Origin: Cupriavidus consociatus
GTDB lineage: Bacteria > Pseudomonadota > Gammaproteobacteria > Burkholderiales > Burkholderiaceae
Assembly: GCF_017814975.1 (NCBI RefSeq)
Contig: NZ_JAGIQA010000025.1
Location: 1 to 64,000, forward strand
Direction: 5' to 3'
DNA length: 64,000 nt
In this document: piece by piece, positions 17,556 to 26,295 of the stretch
How the letters are laid out: every line of letters starts with the position of its first letter
How positions within the stretch are numbered: position 1 is the first letter of the stretch
The notes under the pieces: generated by a model
Database searches by the model: none
What the model was told of the DNA's origin: nothing
Seen by the model: only the letters and a program-made list of their open reading frames with translations
Made by a program: the position numbers and the translations under genes

Positions 17556-18803
17556 ATGAAGGTCTTTTCTACGGCAGTGCAAGGCGAGATTTCGGCGGGA
17601 GCGGTCGGCGTGGCGGGTAGCCTTTTCGACAAGGTCGTCGACCGCGAGACGTCCCACTCGATGAAGTGGGCCATCCCTGAAAGGCTGCTGGCTCCGGACG
17701 AGGCCGCTGCGAAGCCGTTGCCGATGTGGGTGGCCGACATGGATTTCCGGTCGCCGCAATGCGTCATCGATGCGCTGCACGAAGCGGTGGAGCATGGCAT
17801 CTTCGGCTATCCCGGCGGCGCGACGGACAGCTATATCGAAGCCGTCATCGCCTGGCAGGCAAAGCGGTTCGGCTGGGAGGTGGCAAAGGAATGGGTCGTG
17901 CAGACTTCCGGGATCATCACGACGCTGAAGACCGCCATCCAGGCTTTTTCCGCGCCGGGTGATTCCGTGCTGATCCAGCCACCGGTCTATGCTCACTTCC
18001 ACAACGACGTGCTGATGAACGGACGTCACCTTGCCTTTGCTCCGCTCGAGCGCACCGAATCCGGTTACCGCTTTGATCCCGCAGGCTTTGAAAGGGCAAT
18101 CCGCGACGATACGAAACTCTTCATCCTGAGCAATCCGCACAACCCCACGGGCAACGTATGGTCCGAGGAGGAGTTGCGGACCATGGGCGAGATCTGCCTG
18201 CGCCGCGGTGTGCTGGTCATCGCGGACGAGATCCATCAAGACCTCATCATCAGCCCCGGGAAGCGGCATATTCCCTTTGCTTCCCTCGGCGAGGATTTTG
18301 CCCAGCACAGCATCACCTGCACGGCACCCAGCAAGACGTTCAACTTGCCAGGATTGCAGAGCGCGAACGTCTTCGTGCCGAATCGACGTCTCCGCGACGA
18401 ACTGCGCCGCCAGTATGATCGGAACATGTTCCCGCTGGTGAACACGTTGGGCATGGTTGCTGCCGAGGCGGCTTACGCCCACGGTGAACCATGGCTCGAA
18501 GACATGCTGGCCTACCTTCGCGCCAGTCATGAACATTTCCGCAAGTCGATTCATCGCGCGACATCCCGGATCGAGGTGCTGCCGGCCGACTCGCTCTACC
18601 TGGCGTGGATGGACTGCCGCGGCCTCGGAATGGATGCGCCATCGCTGGACAAGTTCATGCTGACCAGAGCACGCCTTTGGCTCGACAAGGGCCAGAAATT
18701 CGGCACCGAGGGCCACGGATACATGCGTGTCAATCTGGGCTGCCCGCGAGCGACCGTGGATGAAGCGATCAGCAGGTTGACCGCAGCCGTCGCTGGTCTC
18801 TGA
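17556..18803 (+). CDS. MalY/PatB-type PLP-dependent C-S lyase/aminotransferase
   Basis: About 415 residues from ATG 17556, preceded by AGAAGGA. Fold type I motifs: PMWVADMDFRSPQCV (the MalY/PatB signature), NPHNPTGN at 193-200, ADEIHQDLI, and SKTFNLPG with Lys260 as the Schiff-base lysine. Family members cleave cystathionine or cysteine S-conjugates to a thiol, pyruvate and ammonia. It is about 25 residues longer at the N-terminus than E. coli MalY. It is divergent from a MetR-like regulator and followed by an amino-acid permease. Confidence 0.85.
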   Translation: MKVFSTAVQGEISAGAVGVAGSLFDKVVDRETSHSMKWAIPERLLAPDEAAAKPLPMWVADMDFRSPQCVIDALHEAVEHGIFGYPGGATDSYIEAVIAWQAKRFGWEVAKEWVVQTSGIITTLKTAIQAFSAPGDSVLIQPPVYAHFHNDVLMNGRHLAFAPLERTESGYRFDPAGFERAIRDDTKLFILSNPHNPTGNVWSEEELRTMGEICLRRGVLVIADEIHQDLIISPGKRHIPFASLGEDFAQHSITCTAPSKTFNLPGLQSANVFVPNRRLRDELRRQYDRNMFPLVNTLGMVAAEAAYAHGEPWLEDMLAYLRASHEHFRKSIHRATSRIEVLPADSLYLAWMDCRGLGMDAPSLDKFMLTRARLWLDKGQKFGTEGHGYMRVNLGCPRATVDEAISRLTAAVAGL

Positions 18804-19106
18804 TCGGGCGGCGAGCTTGGCCGACGTGGGCGGACGCCTCACACCTCGTTGCGGCTAATCCCCCGGACATTCTACGAACGCAAGGCGAAGCAAGCCGGCA
18901 GTCGATGGAAAAGGAGCCATCGGCTGCGGGGCGGCGCTCGCCTGTCAAATCGGAAACAGACAACTTACGTCCCACCAGGCATTGCCTTGACAGCGCCTGA
19001 CACCCACCGCGTCCCCACTACCCATTCGGAAGTCTGAATCGAACCGGATGGATGTCCACGCACAAAGATAAGCAGCACAACAAGATGTTCCAAAGGAGGC
19101 AGTGCA
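18804..19106 (+). other. Intergenic leader before the amino-acid permease
   Basis: 303 bases between the C-S lyase stop and the permease start. No gene or clear hairpin was recognised. The permease Shine-Dalgarno AAAGGAGG sits at its right end. Confidence 0.5.
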
Positions 19107-20519
19107 ATGCGCAGGAAAACCGACGTTCAGTCCTATGAACAGGAAGAACTGAAACGAGATCTGAAAAGCCGCCATATCCAGATGATCGCCATCGGCGGGG
19201 CGATCGGTACCGGTCTGTTCTATGGCTCGTCCTGGGCCATCAAGACCGCGGGCCCGGCAATCATACTGACGTATATGATCGCTGCCGTGGCCATCTACTT
19301 TGTCATGAGGGCGCTGGGCGAGATGGCCGTCGAGGAGCCGGTCTCCGGATCCTACATTTCTTACTCGAACCGGTACATCCACCGCTTTGCCGGCTTCCTG
19401 AACGGATGGAACGCGTTCATCTTCCTGCTGGCGACGAGCGCGGCCGAACTGAATGCGCTCGGCAACTACGTGCACTTCTGGTTCCCTGCCATGCCGATCT
19501 GGGTGACAGCCTTGATCGCCGTGTCCGTCATGTTTTTTGTGAACATGATCGGCGTGAAGTTCTACGGAGAGGCCGAGTTCTGGTTTGCGCTGATCAAGGT
19601 GACAGCGATCGTTGCCATGATCCTGTTTGGTGTAGGCATGATTTTCTTCGGCTTGGGCAACAATGGCCAGCCGATCGGGCATCACAACCTCGTGGACCAT
19701 GGCGGCTTCTTCGCCAAGGGCATCGGCGGCATGGTGTTGTCGATTGTCATGGTGGCCTTCTCGTTTGGCGGTATCGAGAATCTTGGCCTGGCTGCGGGGG
19801 AGGCCAGGGACGTCAAGACGACCATGCCGAAGGCCGTGAGCGCGACGTTCTGGCGCCTGCTGATCTTCTACGTCGGTGCCATCGCGGTGTTGCTGATGAT
19901 CTTTCCGTGGACCTCGCTGACCACCAAGGGCAGTCCGTTCGTGGATGTGTTCACCAAGATCGGCGTGCCGGCAGCGGCCGGAATCATGAACTTCGTGGTC
20001 GTCACTGCTGTCCTTTCGGCGGTAAATGCCAGCGTCTTCACAAACAGCCGGACCTTCTACAATCTTGCACTGCAAAAGAACGCCCCGGCTTTCCTTGGGA
20101 CGGTCAACAGCCGCAATGTTCCGTCACGGGCCATCATGCTGGTGTTCGCCACCATGTTTGCAGGGGTTCTGCTGAACTACCTGATGCCGGAGAAGGCATT
20201 CGAGCTGTTCTCGTCGGTGACCGTGTTCGCGCTGGTTTGCGCCTGGACGTCCATTCTGGTCAGCCATTTGCGGTTCCGCAGGCTGAGGATCCAGACCGGC
20301 CAGGCCGACGGCCTTTCCTACAAGATGCCGTTCTTCCCGTACGGCAACTACATCGCACTTGCGTTCGTCGCTGCGGTGTTGGTCTGCATCGCGATCCTGC
20401 CGGATATGCGGATGTCGCTTGTTGTCTCCGCGGTCTGGGTGGGGATCGTCTTCGTCGCCTACAAGTTCTACACGAGTGAGCAAAAGGCAGCGCTGGCTGA
20501 CGTGCCCGGCAACTCTTGA
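19107..20519 (+). CDS. Amino acid permease (APC superfamily, AAT family)
   Basis: 470 residues, 12 predicted membrane helices. The N-terminal RHIQMIAIGGAIGTGLFYGSS is the AAT-family helix 1 signature, and EMAVEEPVSGSYISYSNRY the conserved helix 3 region, as in the GABA, proline and CycA permeases. The RBS is AAAGGAGG. Same strand as the C-S lyase, with a 300-base gap, and closed by a strong terminator. It probably imports the amino acid used by that enzyme, which is inference. Confidence 0.88.
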   Translation: MRRKTDVQSYEQEELKRDLKSRHIQMIAIGGAIGTGLFYGSSWAIKTAGPAIILTYMIAAVAIYFVMRALGEMAVEEPVSGSYISYSNRYIHRFAGFLNGWNAFIFLLATSAAELNALGNYVHFWFPAMPIWVTALIAVSVMFFVNMIGVKFYGEAEFWFALIKVTAIVAMILFGVGMIFFGLGNNGQPIGHHNLVDHGGFFAKGIGGMVLSIVMVAFSFGGIENLGLAAGEARDVKTTMPKAVSATFWRLLIFYVGAIAVLLMIFPWTSLTTKGSPFVDVFTKIGVPAAAGIMNFVVVTAVLSAVNASVFTNSRTFYNLALQKNAPAFLGTVNSRNVPSRAIMLVFATMFAGVLLNYLMPEKAFELFSSVTVFALVCAWTSILVSHLRFRRLRIQTGQADGLSYKMPFFPYGNYIALAFVAAVLVCIAILPDMRMSLVVSAVWVGIVFVAYKFYTSEQKAALADVPGNS

Positions 20520-20550
20520 GCGCGCCCGCCACTCCTGAGTCAGGCGATAG

Positions 20551-20578
20551 CAAAGTCCGTGCATAGGCACGGACTTTG
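20551..20578 (+). terminator. Perfect 12-base-pair hairpin terminator
   Basis: CAAAGTCCGTGC (20551-20562), loop ATAG, and GCACGGACTTTG (20567-20578) are perfectly complementary and lie 31 bases after the permease stop. The following TTCGT is only weakly T-rich. Confidence 0.75.
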
Positions 20579-20666
20579 TTCGTGAACGTGGCGCTTCCTG
20601 GCCCAGGGCGCGACGTTAACCCGACAACGGCTCGCAATGCCCAGCCCCCCAACATTCCATAGGACC

Positions 20667-20933
20667 ATGATGGCAGCAACCATCCAGCTGCACCTTGACC
20701 ACCGGCGCACGGCTGCGCTATCCAAATTGCTCCAGAGTGTGACGTGGTCGGATTTGAGCGCTTATGCGCACGATGTCGAGGAAGCCTTTCTGATGCGCGA
20801 CGCGCTCGATACCATCGGGCGCGCTGTAGCCCTGGGAGATGCTGGTCGCTCAGGTGGCGGCCTGTCGGGCGACGTGCCGGAGCGCTGCGTCAATTCCCGA
20901 CGTAGGGCAGGGCCCAGCGGGCGCATTGACTAG
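20667..20933 (+). CDS. Small hypothetical protein with SD..A.D..EA.LMRDA motif
   Basis: About 88 residues from ATG 20667 with AGGA upstream. The first 60 residues (SKLLQSVTWSDLSAYAHDVEE, then AFLMRDALDTI) resemble a small uncharacterised family common in Burkholderiales with a WSD...A...EA.LMRDA pattern. The last 25 residues look frame-shifted, so it may be truncated. It lies at the left edge of a region of gene fragments. Confidence 0.4.
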   Translation: MMAATIQLHLDHRRTAALSKLLQSVTWSDLSAYAHDVEEAFLMRDALDTIGRAVALGDAGRSGGGLSGDVPERCVNSRRRAGPSGRID

Positions 20934-21290
20934 CGGGTCAAGGCAATCTGCGCGGACGCACGGGACGCGACCCTGCGTGGGGAGATCAAGGTCGACGAGG
21001 CGCAACGGGTCTGCGGGAGCCGCCATCCTTGCGCATTCAGACTGCTTAGCGTTAGCGGGCGAGTTCTTCGCTCAGGATGCGTGCATCCGTCGCTACCGCC
21101 CACACAGTCGGCAGTACGGCGGAGGCCTGACGGCCACACCCGGAGCGAATGCCAAACTCGCTAAGCATGGCCCGCAGTTGGAACCACTGCCACCTTCTAT
21201 CGGGGAGCCGGGGCGCGTTCATTCCATCTTCTTTTTTTGCCCCTGCGACGCTTGTTGGCGCTTCTTTGCTGCAGTCTTCGGACGAAAGCG

Positions 21291-21480
21291 AGGATCGCCT
21301 CTTGTGAATATCGGCACTTCAGCCAACCTGGTCGCCCAGGTCGAGGCCGGCATTCTGGACGCAGCAATAGTGAACCCATCCACCACGCCTTTTGGATTCC
21401 GCCATGACGGTTCATCCCTTGTATGCGGACCCGATAGCGCTTGGCCTTGGGATCTCGGTCTTGCCCCTCATTCGCGGGAC
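21291..21480 (+). pseudogene. LysR effector-domain scraps
   Basis: One frame reads NIGTSANLVAQVEAGILDAAI, typical of the LysR effector-binding domain. About 100 bases later another frame reads LGLGISVLPLI, the usual closing motif. The two are out of frame and no HTH is present. The preceding stretch 20934-21290 shows nothing recognisable. Confidence 0.4.
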
Positions 21481-21549
21481 AACAGCCGATTTTGATTTTG
21501 AGCCTAGGATTCTCAGTTTTCAGGCGCTCCAGTACCTCAACCGTACAAG

Positions 21550-21770
21550 ACGTGCCAGGAAATGGTCGCATATGCCAAGCAGAATCCCGACAGGGTTGCG
21601 TATGCAACGCCCGGACAATACGCGACGCCGCATCTCGGGATGGAGGGAGCGGATCAGCAAACTCGCGGGAATCAAGCTCATGCATGTGCCTTACAAGGGG
21701 GGGCGGAAGGCACACGGCCCTGTTGGGGGGGCAGGTGCAATTGCTGGCTGACAACCCAAAAACTCACGCC
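21550..21770 (+). pseudogene. Bug-family receptor fragment
   Basis: Three successive frames give AYAKQNPDRVAYATPGQYAT, AGIKLMHVPYKGG and LLGGQVQLLADNP, the consecutive middle segments of a Bug receptor. They are separated by frameshifts, and both ends of the gene are missing. Confidence 0.6.
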
Positions 21771-21960
21771 AAGTTTCTAGTCTGGCATGGCAAGGGCCGC
21801 AAAGCCTTGGAGCGCATCAAGGCACTGGACGCTCAGCTGCAGATGCGGACAGGGTATGAATACAGCACGCTGAGCGAGCACCTACGTGAAATCTCCTACT
21901 ACCTGAGGAACAACTCACCTACGTTGGTCAACGCTGCCGGGTTCCGCCGAACCGCTGATG
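21771..21960 (+). pseudogene. Transposase C-terminal remnant (family uncertain)
   Basis: In frame with the end of the Bug fragment, the translation continues AKFLVWHGKGRKALERIKAL and SYYLRNNSPTLVNAAGFRR. The second piece resembles the YLRNN...LVNYG..FR segment near the end of a transposase type (ISKra4-like is my best guess). Only about 60 residues remain. Confidence 0.4.
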
Positions 21961-21963
21961 TCA

Positions 21964-22317
21964 CTAGCTATCAGATTTCTCGCGTACCGCGTTGCGCAGA
22001 TGCAGGCGCATGAAATCCGCTGCTGCCTCCTGCTGTCCTGCCAGTAGCATGTCGATCAGCGTCAGGTGCTCGCGACAGCGACGTTCGGCCTGGTCCCGGT
22101 CCACGGCCTTGCGGTATTCCTTGAGCCGGCGCAAGCGGTCGAGCCGTCGCAGACCTTCGAGGATGAACGCATTGCCCGAGCAAGCGGCAATGGTTTCGTG
22201 CAGGCGGCTGTTTGCGTCGAACAGCGCAGCCGCTGACGCGGTACGGGCACCGCCGGTTGCCAGCGCTTCCTGCTCGGCGCGGCACCGTAGCAGCGCTTCC
22301 CGGTCGAGTAAGGGCAC
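21964..22317 (-). pseudogene. GntR-family FCD domain fragment
   Basis: The minus strand codes for about 118 residues resembling a C-terminal FCD domain (FDANSRLHETIAACSGNAFI, then EHLTLIDMLLAGQQEAAADF and MRLHLRNAV). The N-terminal DNA-binding half is missing: upstream of 22317 the same frame runs antisense through a Bug fragment. It is a decapitated regulator. Confidence 0.6.
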
Positions 22318-22492
22318 GTCGGTCCATTTGGCGGGGGAACTGTTCCGCAGCATCATCCACGCGGACATGATCCATGTGCCATACAAAGGCAGCGGCCCGG
22401 CAGTGACGGACCTGATCGGCGGGCAGGTGCAGATGATGTTTGATACCGCCGCTTCAGCGCTGCCCCAGCTCAAGGGCGGCAAGCTGCGCTAA
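22318..22492 (+). pseudogene. Bug-family receptor fragment
   Basis: 58 residues starting SVHLAGELF and continuing MIHVPYKGSGPAVTDLIGGQ and MMFDTAASALPQLKGGKLR, ending in a TAA. This is the central segment of a Bug receptor, fused directly to the broken GntR gene on the other strand. Confidence 0.6.
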
Positions 22493-22565
22493 AGGGCGGC
22501 GAGTTGGAAGGCGTGTCGATGTACGACACAGCTTCTCACGGTGCAGCGTGCGGCCAGCTAAAGCG

Positions 22566-22676
22566 TCTGTCACGCAGCGACGCTGTGGAAATGTGCAGAT
22601 TTGTGCAACGCCTGCGCGCCGACTTACCGGTGGGGGGCAGCCTTCAAACTGCCATGGAGCAATGGCCAGATGGCGG
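22566..22676 (+). pseudogene. ISL3-like transposase scrap
   Basis: SDAVEMCRFVQRLRADLP followed by a frameshifted LPWSNGQ corresponds to the conserved SCCDAVEMRRFAQSLRADLP...LPWSNGQ segment of the ISL3-type remnants at 46.0 and 60.4 kb. It is about 110 bases of the same element family. No terminal repeat was found here. 22677-22848 shows nothing else. Confidence 0.5.
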
Positions 22677-22848
22677 CGGTAGCCCGCCAGTTCGGCGATC
22701 AGTTCATCGGTGGCCGGCACCAGCCAGGTCTTTGATCAGGCGACTGCGAAAGCCAAGGCATTCCGGCCCTACCCCGGGCCGCTACTGGCATTTCGTGGAC
22801 GATGGCCGCATGCTAGTCTGATCTAGTCCAGTTAAACCCGCCCCCCAA

Positions 22849-23211
22849 ATGCCGATGATTTCCTCGATCAACGCCGTGACACTCGCCACCCACGACATGT
22901 CACGAGCCGTTGCCTTCTACCAGGCGCTCGGATTCCAGATCCGCTATGGAGGCGCTGATGCGGAATTCACCAGCTTCCACGCGGGCACGGGCTATCTCAA
23001 CCTGATTGCGCAGCCTGCCAGCCGGCAATGGTCGTGGTGGGGACGCATCATTTTCCATGTCGACGATGTCGACGCCATCCACCAACGGGCGCTCGAACAC
23101 GGGCTGTGCCCCGAGGCCGCCCCGCGCGATGCCGAGTGGGGCGAGCGGTACTTCCATATCAGTGATCCCGACGGCCATGAGCTGAGTTTTGCGAGGCTGC
23201 TGGTGAGGTGA
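22849..23211 (+). CDS. VOC-family (glyoxalase/bleomycin-resistance-like) protein
   Basis: 120 residues, one vicinal-oxygen-chelate module pair: AVTLATHDMSRAVAFYQALG at the N-terminus and IIFHVDDVDAIHQRALEHG with FHISDPDGHELSFA at the C-terminus. The usual metal ligands His and Glu appear in FHVDD and GHELSF. It appears intact although it sits inside a region of fragments. Function unknown. Confidence 0.78.
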   Translation: MPMISSINAVTLATHDMSRAVAFYQALGFQIRYGGADAEFTSFHAGTGYLNLIAQPASRQWSWWGRIIFHVDDVDAIHQRALEHGLCPEAAPRDAEWGERYFHISDPDGHELSFARLLVR

Positions 23212-23296
23212 GCAAACGTCTTCGCTGGCTCACGCGCCGGCACCAATGTGGTGACTAAGATCTGGCCAATACGGGCACCGCCGCCGCCCCACAGGC

Positions 23297-23485
23297 TTAA
23301 TCCTTATGTGCCTTGTGGACGGCGGTTACCGACAATACACCCAGGTCGAAGAAGGGGCTGTCCGGTGGCGGCGGTAGCACTCCCGCGCCCCAGTTGGCGA
23401 TGGCGAGCTTGATGTACTCAGCCATCTGTTCGTCGGAGACATCCCTGGGTTGGTCGATCATGACGACATAGCGGCGATTGCTCAT
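23297..23485 (-). CDS. Small hypothetical protein
   Basis: 62 residues from ATG 23485 (MSNRRYVVMIDQPRDVSDEQ), preceded by AAGGAC at the right distance. Contains IKLAIANWGAG and a proline-rich PPPPDSPFF turn. No signal peptide or known motif was recognised. Reading from 23608 would extend it into a sequence with no coding character. Confidence 0.5.
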   Translation of the reverse strand: MSNRRYVVMIDQPRDVSDEQMAEYIKLAIANWGAGVLPPPPDSPFFDLGVLSVTAVHKAHKD

Positions 23486-23836
23486 GGCAGGTCCTTGTCT
23501 GGCTTCCGTGAAGGCATTCATCCCCGGCACCGCGTGTGGATGCGGCAGCGCCCCCCGTCGGTCGCTGCGGGGTGCGTGTCGGCTGAGTTCAGTATAGGCC
23601 CCCTGCATGCGCCAATGGCGCGCCGGTCAGCGCTGCGCGTCCTCGCCACGCTGCGCCAGAAGCTCCGAAATAATCTTACTGATTTTGCGGATGTGAGCTT
23701 GGTTCTGGCGCGAGGACAGGACGTGCGTCTCTCAAGCGATTTTGCCTTCGGCTGCGACTCCGGATTCGCTGCGATCAGCGCGTCGGGCGCGTAAGATCAT
23801 CATCCGTGGCGAATCGTTTCATCGACAGCGACCACC

Positions 23837-24190
23837 ATGCAGAAGCCAAAGATCCTGATTTATATCGATGTCGGAACAGTCGGCGGTTCATACCTGATGC
23901 GGGCGATCGCCCCAGCAGCTGGTGCCCCGCTGCCCACGAATTCCAGGCGGTGATGGGCGCCGACGTCAGGCAGGACCCGACCCTCTTCGATGACGCGGTC
24001 CTGTTCGTCAGGGCGGAGCCGATTTACCCTACTGCGAAGCGCTGAACGGGGCGCCCAACCAGCGTATCCGGCGATTCGTGGAGGAGGGCGGAGTCTACCT
24101 GCGCGTCTGGGCGGGCGCGTACTACGCCTGCAGGGAACTTGCATTCCATGCCGGGACGCGCGGCGCGATCTGCGGCACGCGCGAGCGAAA
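23837..24190 (+). pseudogene. BPL-N (biotin-protein-ligase N-terminal-like) domain protein, frameshifted
   Basis: ATG 23837 opens KILIYIDVGTVGGSYLMRAI in one frame. After a frameshift another frame reads RRFVEEGGVYLRVWAGAYYA, then CRELAFHAG. The pattern EGG.YL...AGAYYAC is that of the glutamine-amidotransferase-like BPL-N domain, with the normal Cys-containing CAGAYY loop altered to WAGAYY. Frame breaks make it non-functional. A GGCCCT/AGGGCC hairpin follows at 24210-24226. Confidence 0.45.
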
Positions 24191-24282
24191 GCGTGCAAAT
24201 GTTGGGGAGGGCCCTAAACGAGGGCCGCTCGGGATGCCAACAAACTGTCCGGACACCGCGGCACGTGGCTGTTGACCGCATG

Positions 24283-25378
24283 CTATATGCGGCTAGGCGC
24301 AGTGCCAGATCGAGTCTCCATGGTGCGAACATAGCTCGCGCGGGGACGCAACATGAATGCCTGCGTTCGCTGCTCAATGGAGTGGGCAATCCAACCGACC
24401 GTGCGGCTCAGCATCCAGAGCCCGGCCGCACTCCCATATGGCATACCAATTGTCCGTGTGAATACGGCGAGAGCCACGGCGATACCCGGCAGGACACCAA
24501 CCTCTCGTCTAGCATCAGCAAGAAACTCCAAGATAAGTGGTACTTTGGGATCGACAGAATAGAGCGTAGCGCTCAGTTCAAGCAGGACTTCTGCCCTGGG
24601 ATCGCCCTTGGGGTATAGGGGATGATTGAAGCCGAACAACGTCGTGCCGTGACTTTGCACGAGCTGCTGCATTGCGCGCCAGTTCTTGCGCGTAAGCGGT
24701 GCAAACAACTGCGCGTCTACCTCTAATGCTGCCGCGACTGCCGATGACCCGGCATGTGCGCACAAGGCGGAGGCTACACAGCAATACAAGTCGCTGTTCA
24801 TGGATGCGGTGATCCGAGCAACAAACGTCGCCGCTGCCATTTCGTGATCCGCGAGCATGATCAGTGCTTGATCGAGCGCTGAAATGACCTTCGCGTCCGC
24901 TCGACAGCCGACGGCGCGAAGGGTATGTGCACTTACGGATTCCTCATTATTGCGCTCCGTAAATCGTTGTTTGGGATTGAGCGCTCCGAAGCATGCAGCG
25001 AGTGTGTGGACGATGACCCGGACGTCGTCACCCACACCGTGCGTCAATTCGTTCAACCCTCGCGACTGCATGCCAAGCGTTAGTACGGCGCTGGCAAACA
25101 CCTTGCTAATGTCGCGAGCTTCTACCCTTACATTCGGCAATGAGTCTGCGACGCACGTCTGACGGAATTTCGAAGCGTGGCCAGGCTTCAATACCGGGCT
25201 GCCAGACGCCAGTCAATAAGAGGTGCGCTACAGCCTCAAATCTGGCGCCGGATCGCGCCAGATCGCTTGCACGCCGATTGCGATAAACCGGCCCTTCATC
25301 GTCGATAAAACCGATGCTGGTACTGATGACAGGAGCGCCCCACCGGAGCGCACTTGCGGCCGCCTGCTCCCTTGTCAC
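24283..25378 (-). pseudogene. Citrate-synthase-family protein, split by a frameshift
   Basis: The minus strand holds two frames that join into one citrate-synthase-like protein. The first, 25378 to about 25110 (GTG start, ALRWGAPVISTSIGFIDDEG and AVAHLLLTGVW), is the N-terminal domain. The second, about 25150 to 24283 (ADHEMAAATFVARITASMNS, then LFGFNHPLYPKGDPRAE), is the core. They overlap out of frame near 25110-25150. In place of the usual GPRHGGA-type catalytic loop the second frame has HAGSSAVAAA, so a catalytic His appears to be lost as well. Either a real pseudogene or a sequencing frameshift. Confidence 0.6.
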
Positions 25379-25408
25379 GTGACCGGGATGACGTGCGGCT
25401 TGACTGCC

Positions 25409-25725
25409 ACGTGGAGCGCTTTACCCAGAAGGAGAAAACCGCATCCCAGGATTCGGGGGCCACCTATCGTGTGACCTTGTCCCGTTCCGGCGCGGGCTAT
25501 GAAGTAGCGCAAGGAAAATCGATACTGGACACCCTGTTGGATGCGGGCGTGGACGTGCCGCACGGGTGCAAGCAAGGCATCTGCGGCGCGTGCAAGACGC
25601 AAATCGTCCGCGGCGAGCCCGATCACCGGGATTCGGTCCTTAGTGCCAGCGAGCGCACCGCCGGTAACGTGATGATGGTATGTGTCTCCGGTTGCAAGTC
25701 TGAAGAGCTCGTCCTCGATATCTGA
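25409..25725 (+). pseudogene. Plant-type [2Fe-2S] ferredoxin domain: C-terminal fragment of a PDR/VanB-type reductase
   Basis: Residues HVERFTQKE, then YRVTLSRSGAGYEVAQGKSI, DVPHGCKQGICGACKT and NVMMVCVSGCKSEELVLDI match the last ~105 residues of phthalate-dioxygenase-reductase/VanB proteins, with the four cluster Cys present. The FMN and NAD domains are missing because the upstream DNA belongs to the citrate-synthase-like gene. A cut-off reductase tail. Confidence 0.7.
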
Positions 25726-25878
25726 TCACTCTGGCTCCCGCTAGACTGCGCCGGAGCATTTCCCTGCTTAGTGATGTTGTCCCCATCGGTTCACTTGCCG
25801 CTGGGGGCTTTCACTCGTCCATTTTCGGAACAATAGGAGAAAACACGTGGCATACCCCTATCGCGGTGGAGGCTATGG

Positions 25879-26001
25879 ATGCGTACGGTGAATGCAGACC
25901 AGCTCATCGATGATGCAGCACTTGGCTCCTGCCATGGACGCATCCTGCTCTGGTGCGCGCTGTTGATCGTATTAGATGCGACTGAGGGTGCTGTGCCATG
26001 A
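25879..26001 (+). pseudogene. AAHS-family MFS transporter, N-terminal remnant
   Basis: 40 residues from ATG 25879: VNADQLIDDAALGSCHGRI then LLWCALLIVLDATEGAVP before a TGA. They match the start of aromatic acid:H+ symporters (compare GFHYGVLGWCALIIVFDGYD in the intact gene at 36.5 kb), with the DGYDLAV signature mutated and truncated. Confidence 0.55.
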
Positions 26002-26164
26002 GCCGCGGCTCGATGCCGGACTCAGACAAGCACGCTTCCAGTCGGCGTTGCGCGAGATCCGAAGCGTCCAGGATAAGCAACGGTACCTCGATCAAATCCT
26101 CGGTGGCCGAGACGTTGGCCCGCATTGCTATGCGGTCGCGTGCGCGCCGCAAATCGGCCTGCAC
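25904..26164 (-). pseudogene. Possible LysR effector-domain scrap
   Basis: An 86-codon minus-strand frame contains LIEVPLLILDASDLAQRRLE and ACLSESGIEPRLMAQ, reminiscent of the LysR effector domain between strands 6 and 8. No HTH follows. Because it overlaps the AAHS remnant on the other strand, only the right-hand part can be genuine. Weak call. Confidence 0.25.
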
Positions 26165-26295
26165 GGGTAGAACTCGGGCGCATTCAGGCCGCTGGTGTCC
26201 TCGTTGAACAAATCGACAACTGCCAGGAACTCAAAGATAATTCGGCTTGTGGACGAGCAGCGCCATCCCATAGCGATTCACAGTTCTGCATCAAT

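Noticed and set aside
17505-18842. 445-codon minus-strand frame opposite the C-S lyase gene
   Set aside because: Shadow of the PLP enzyme, whose motifs and ribosome binding site are clear on the plus strand.
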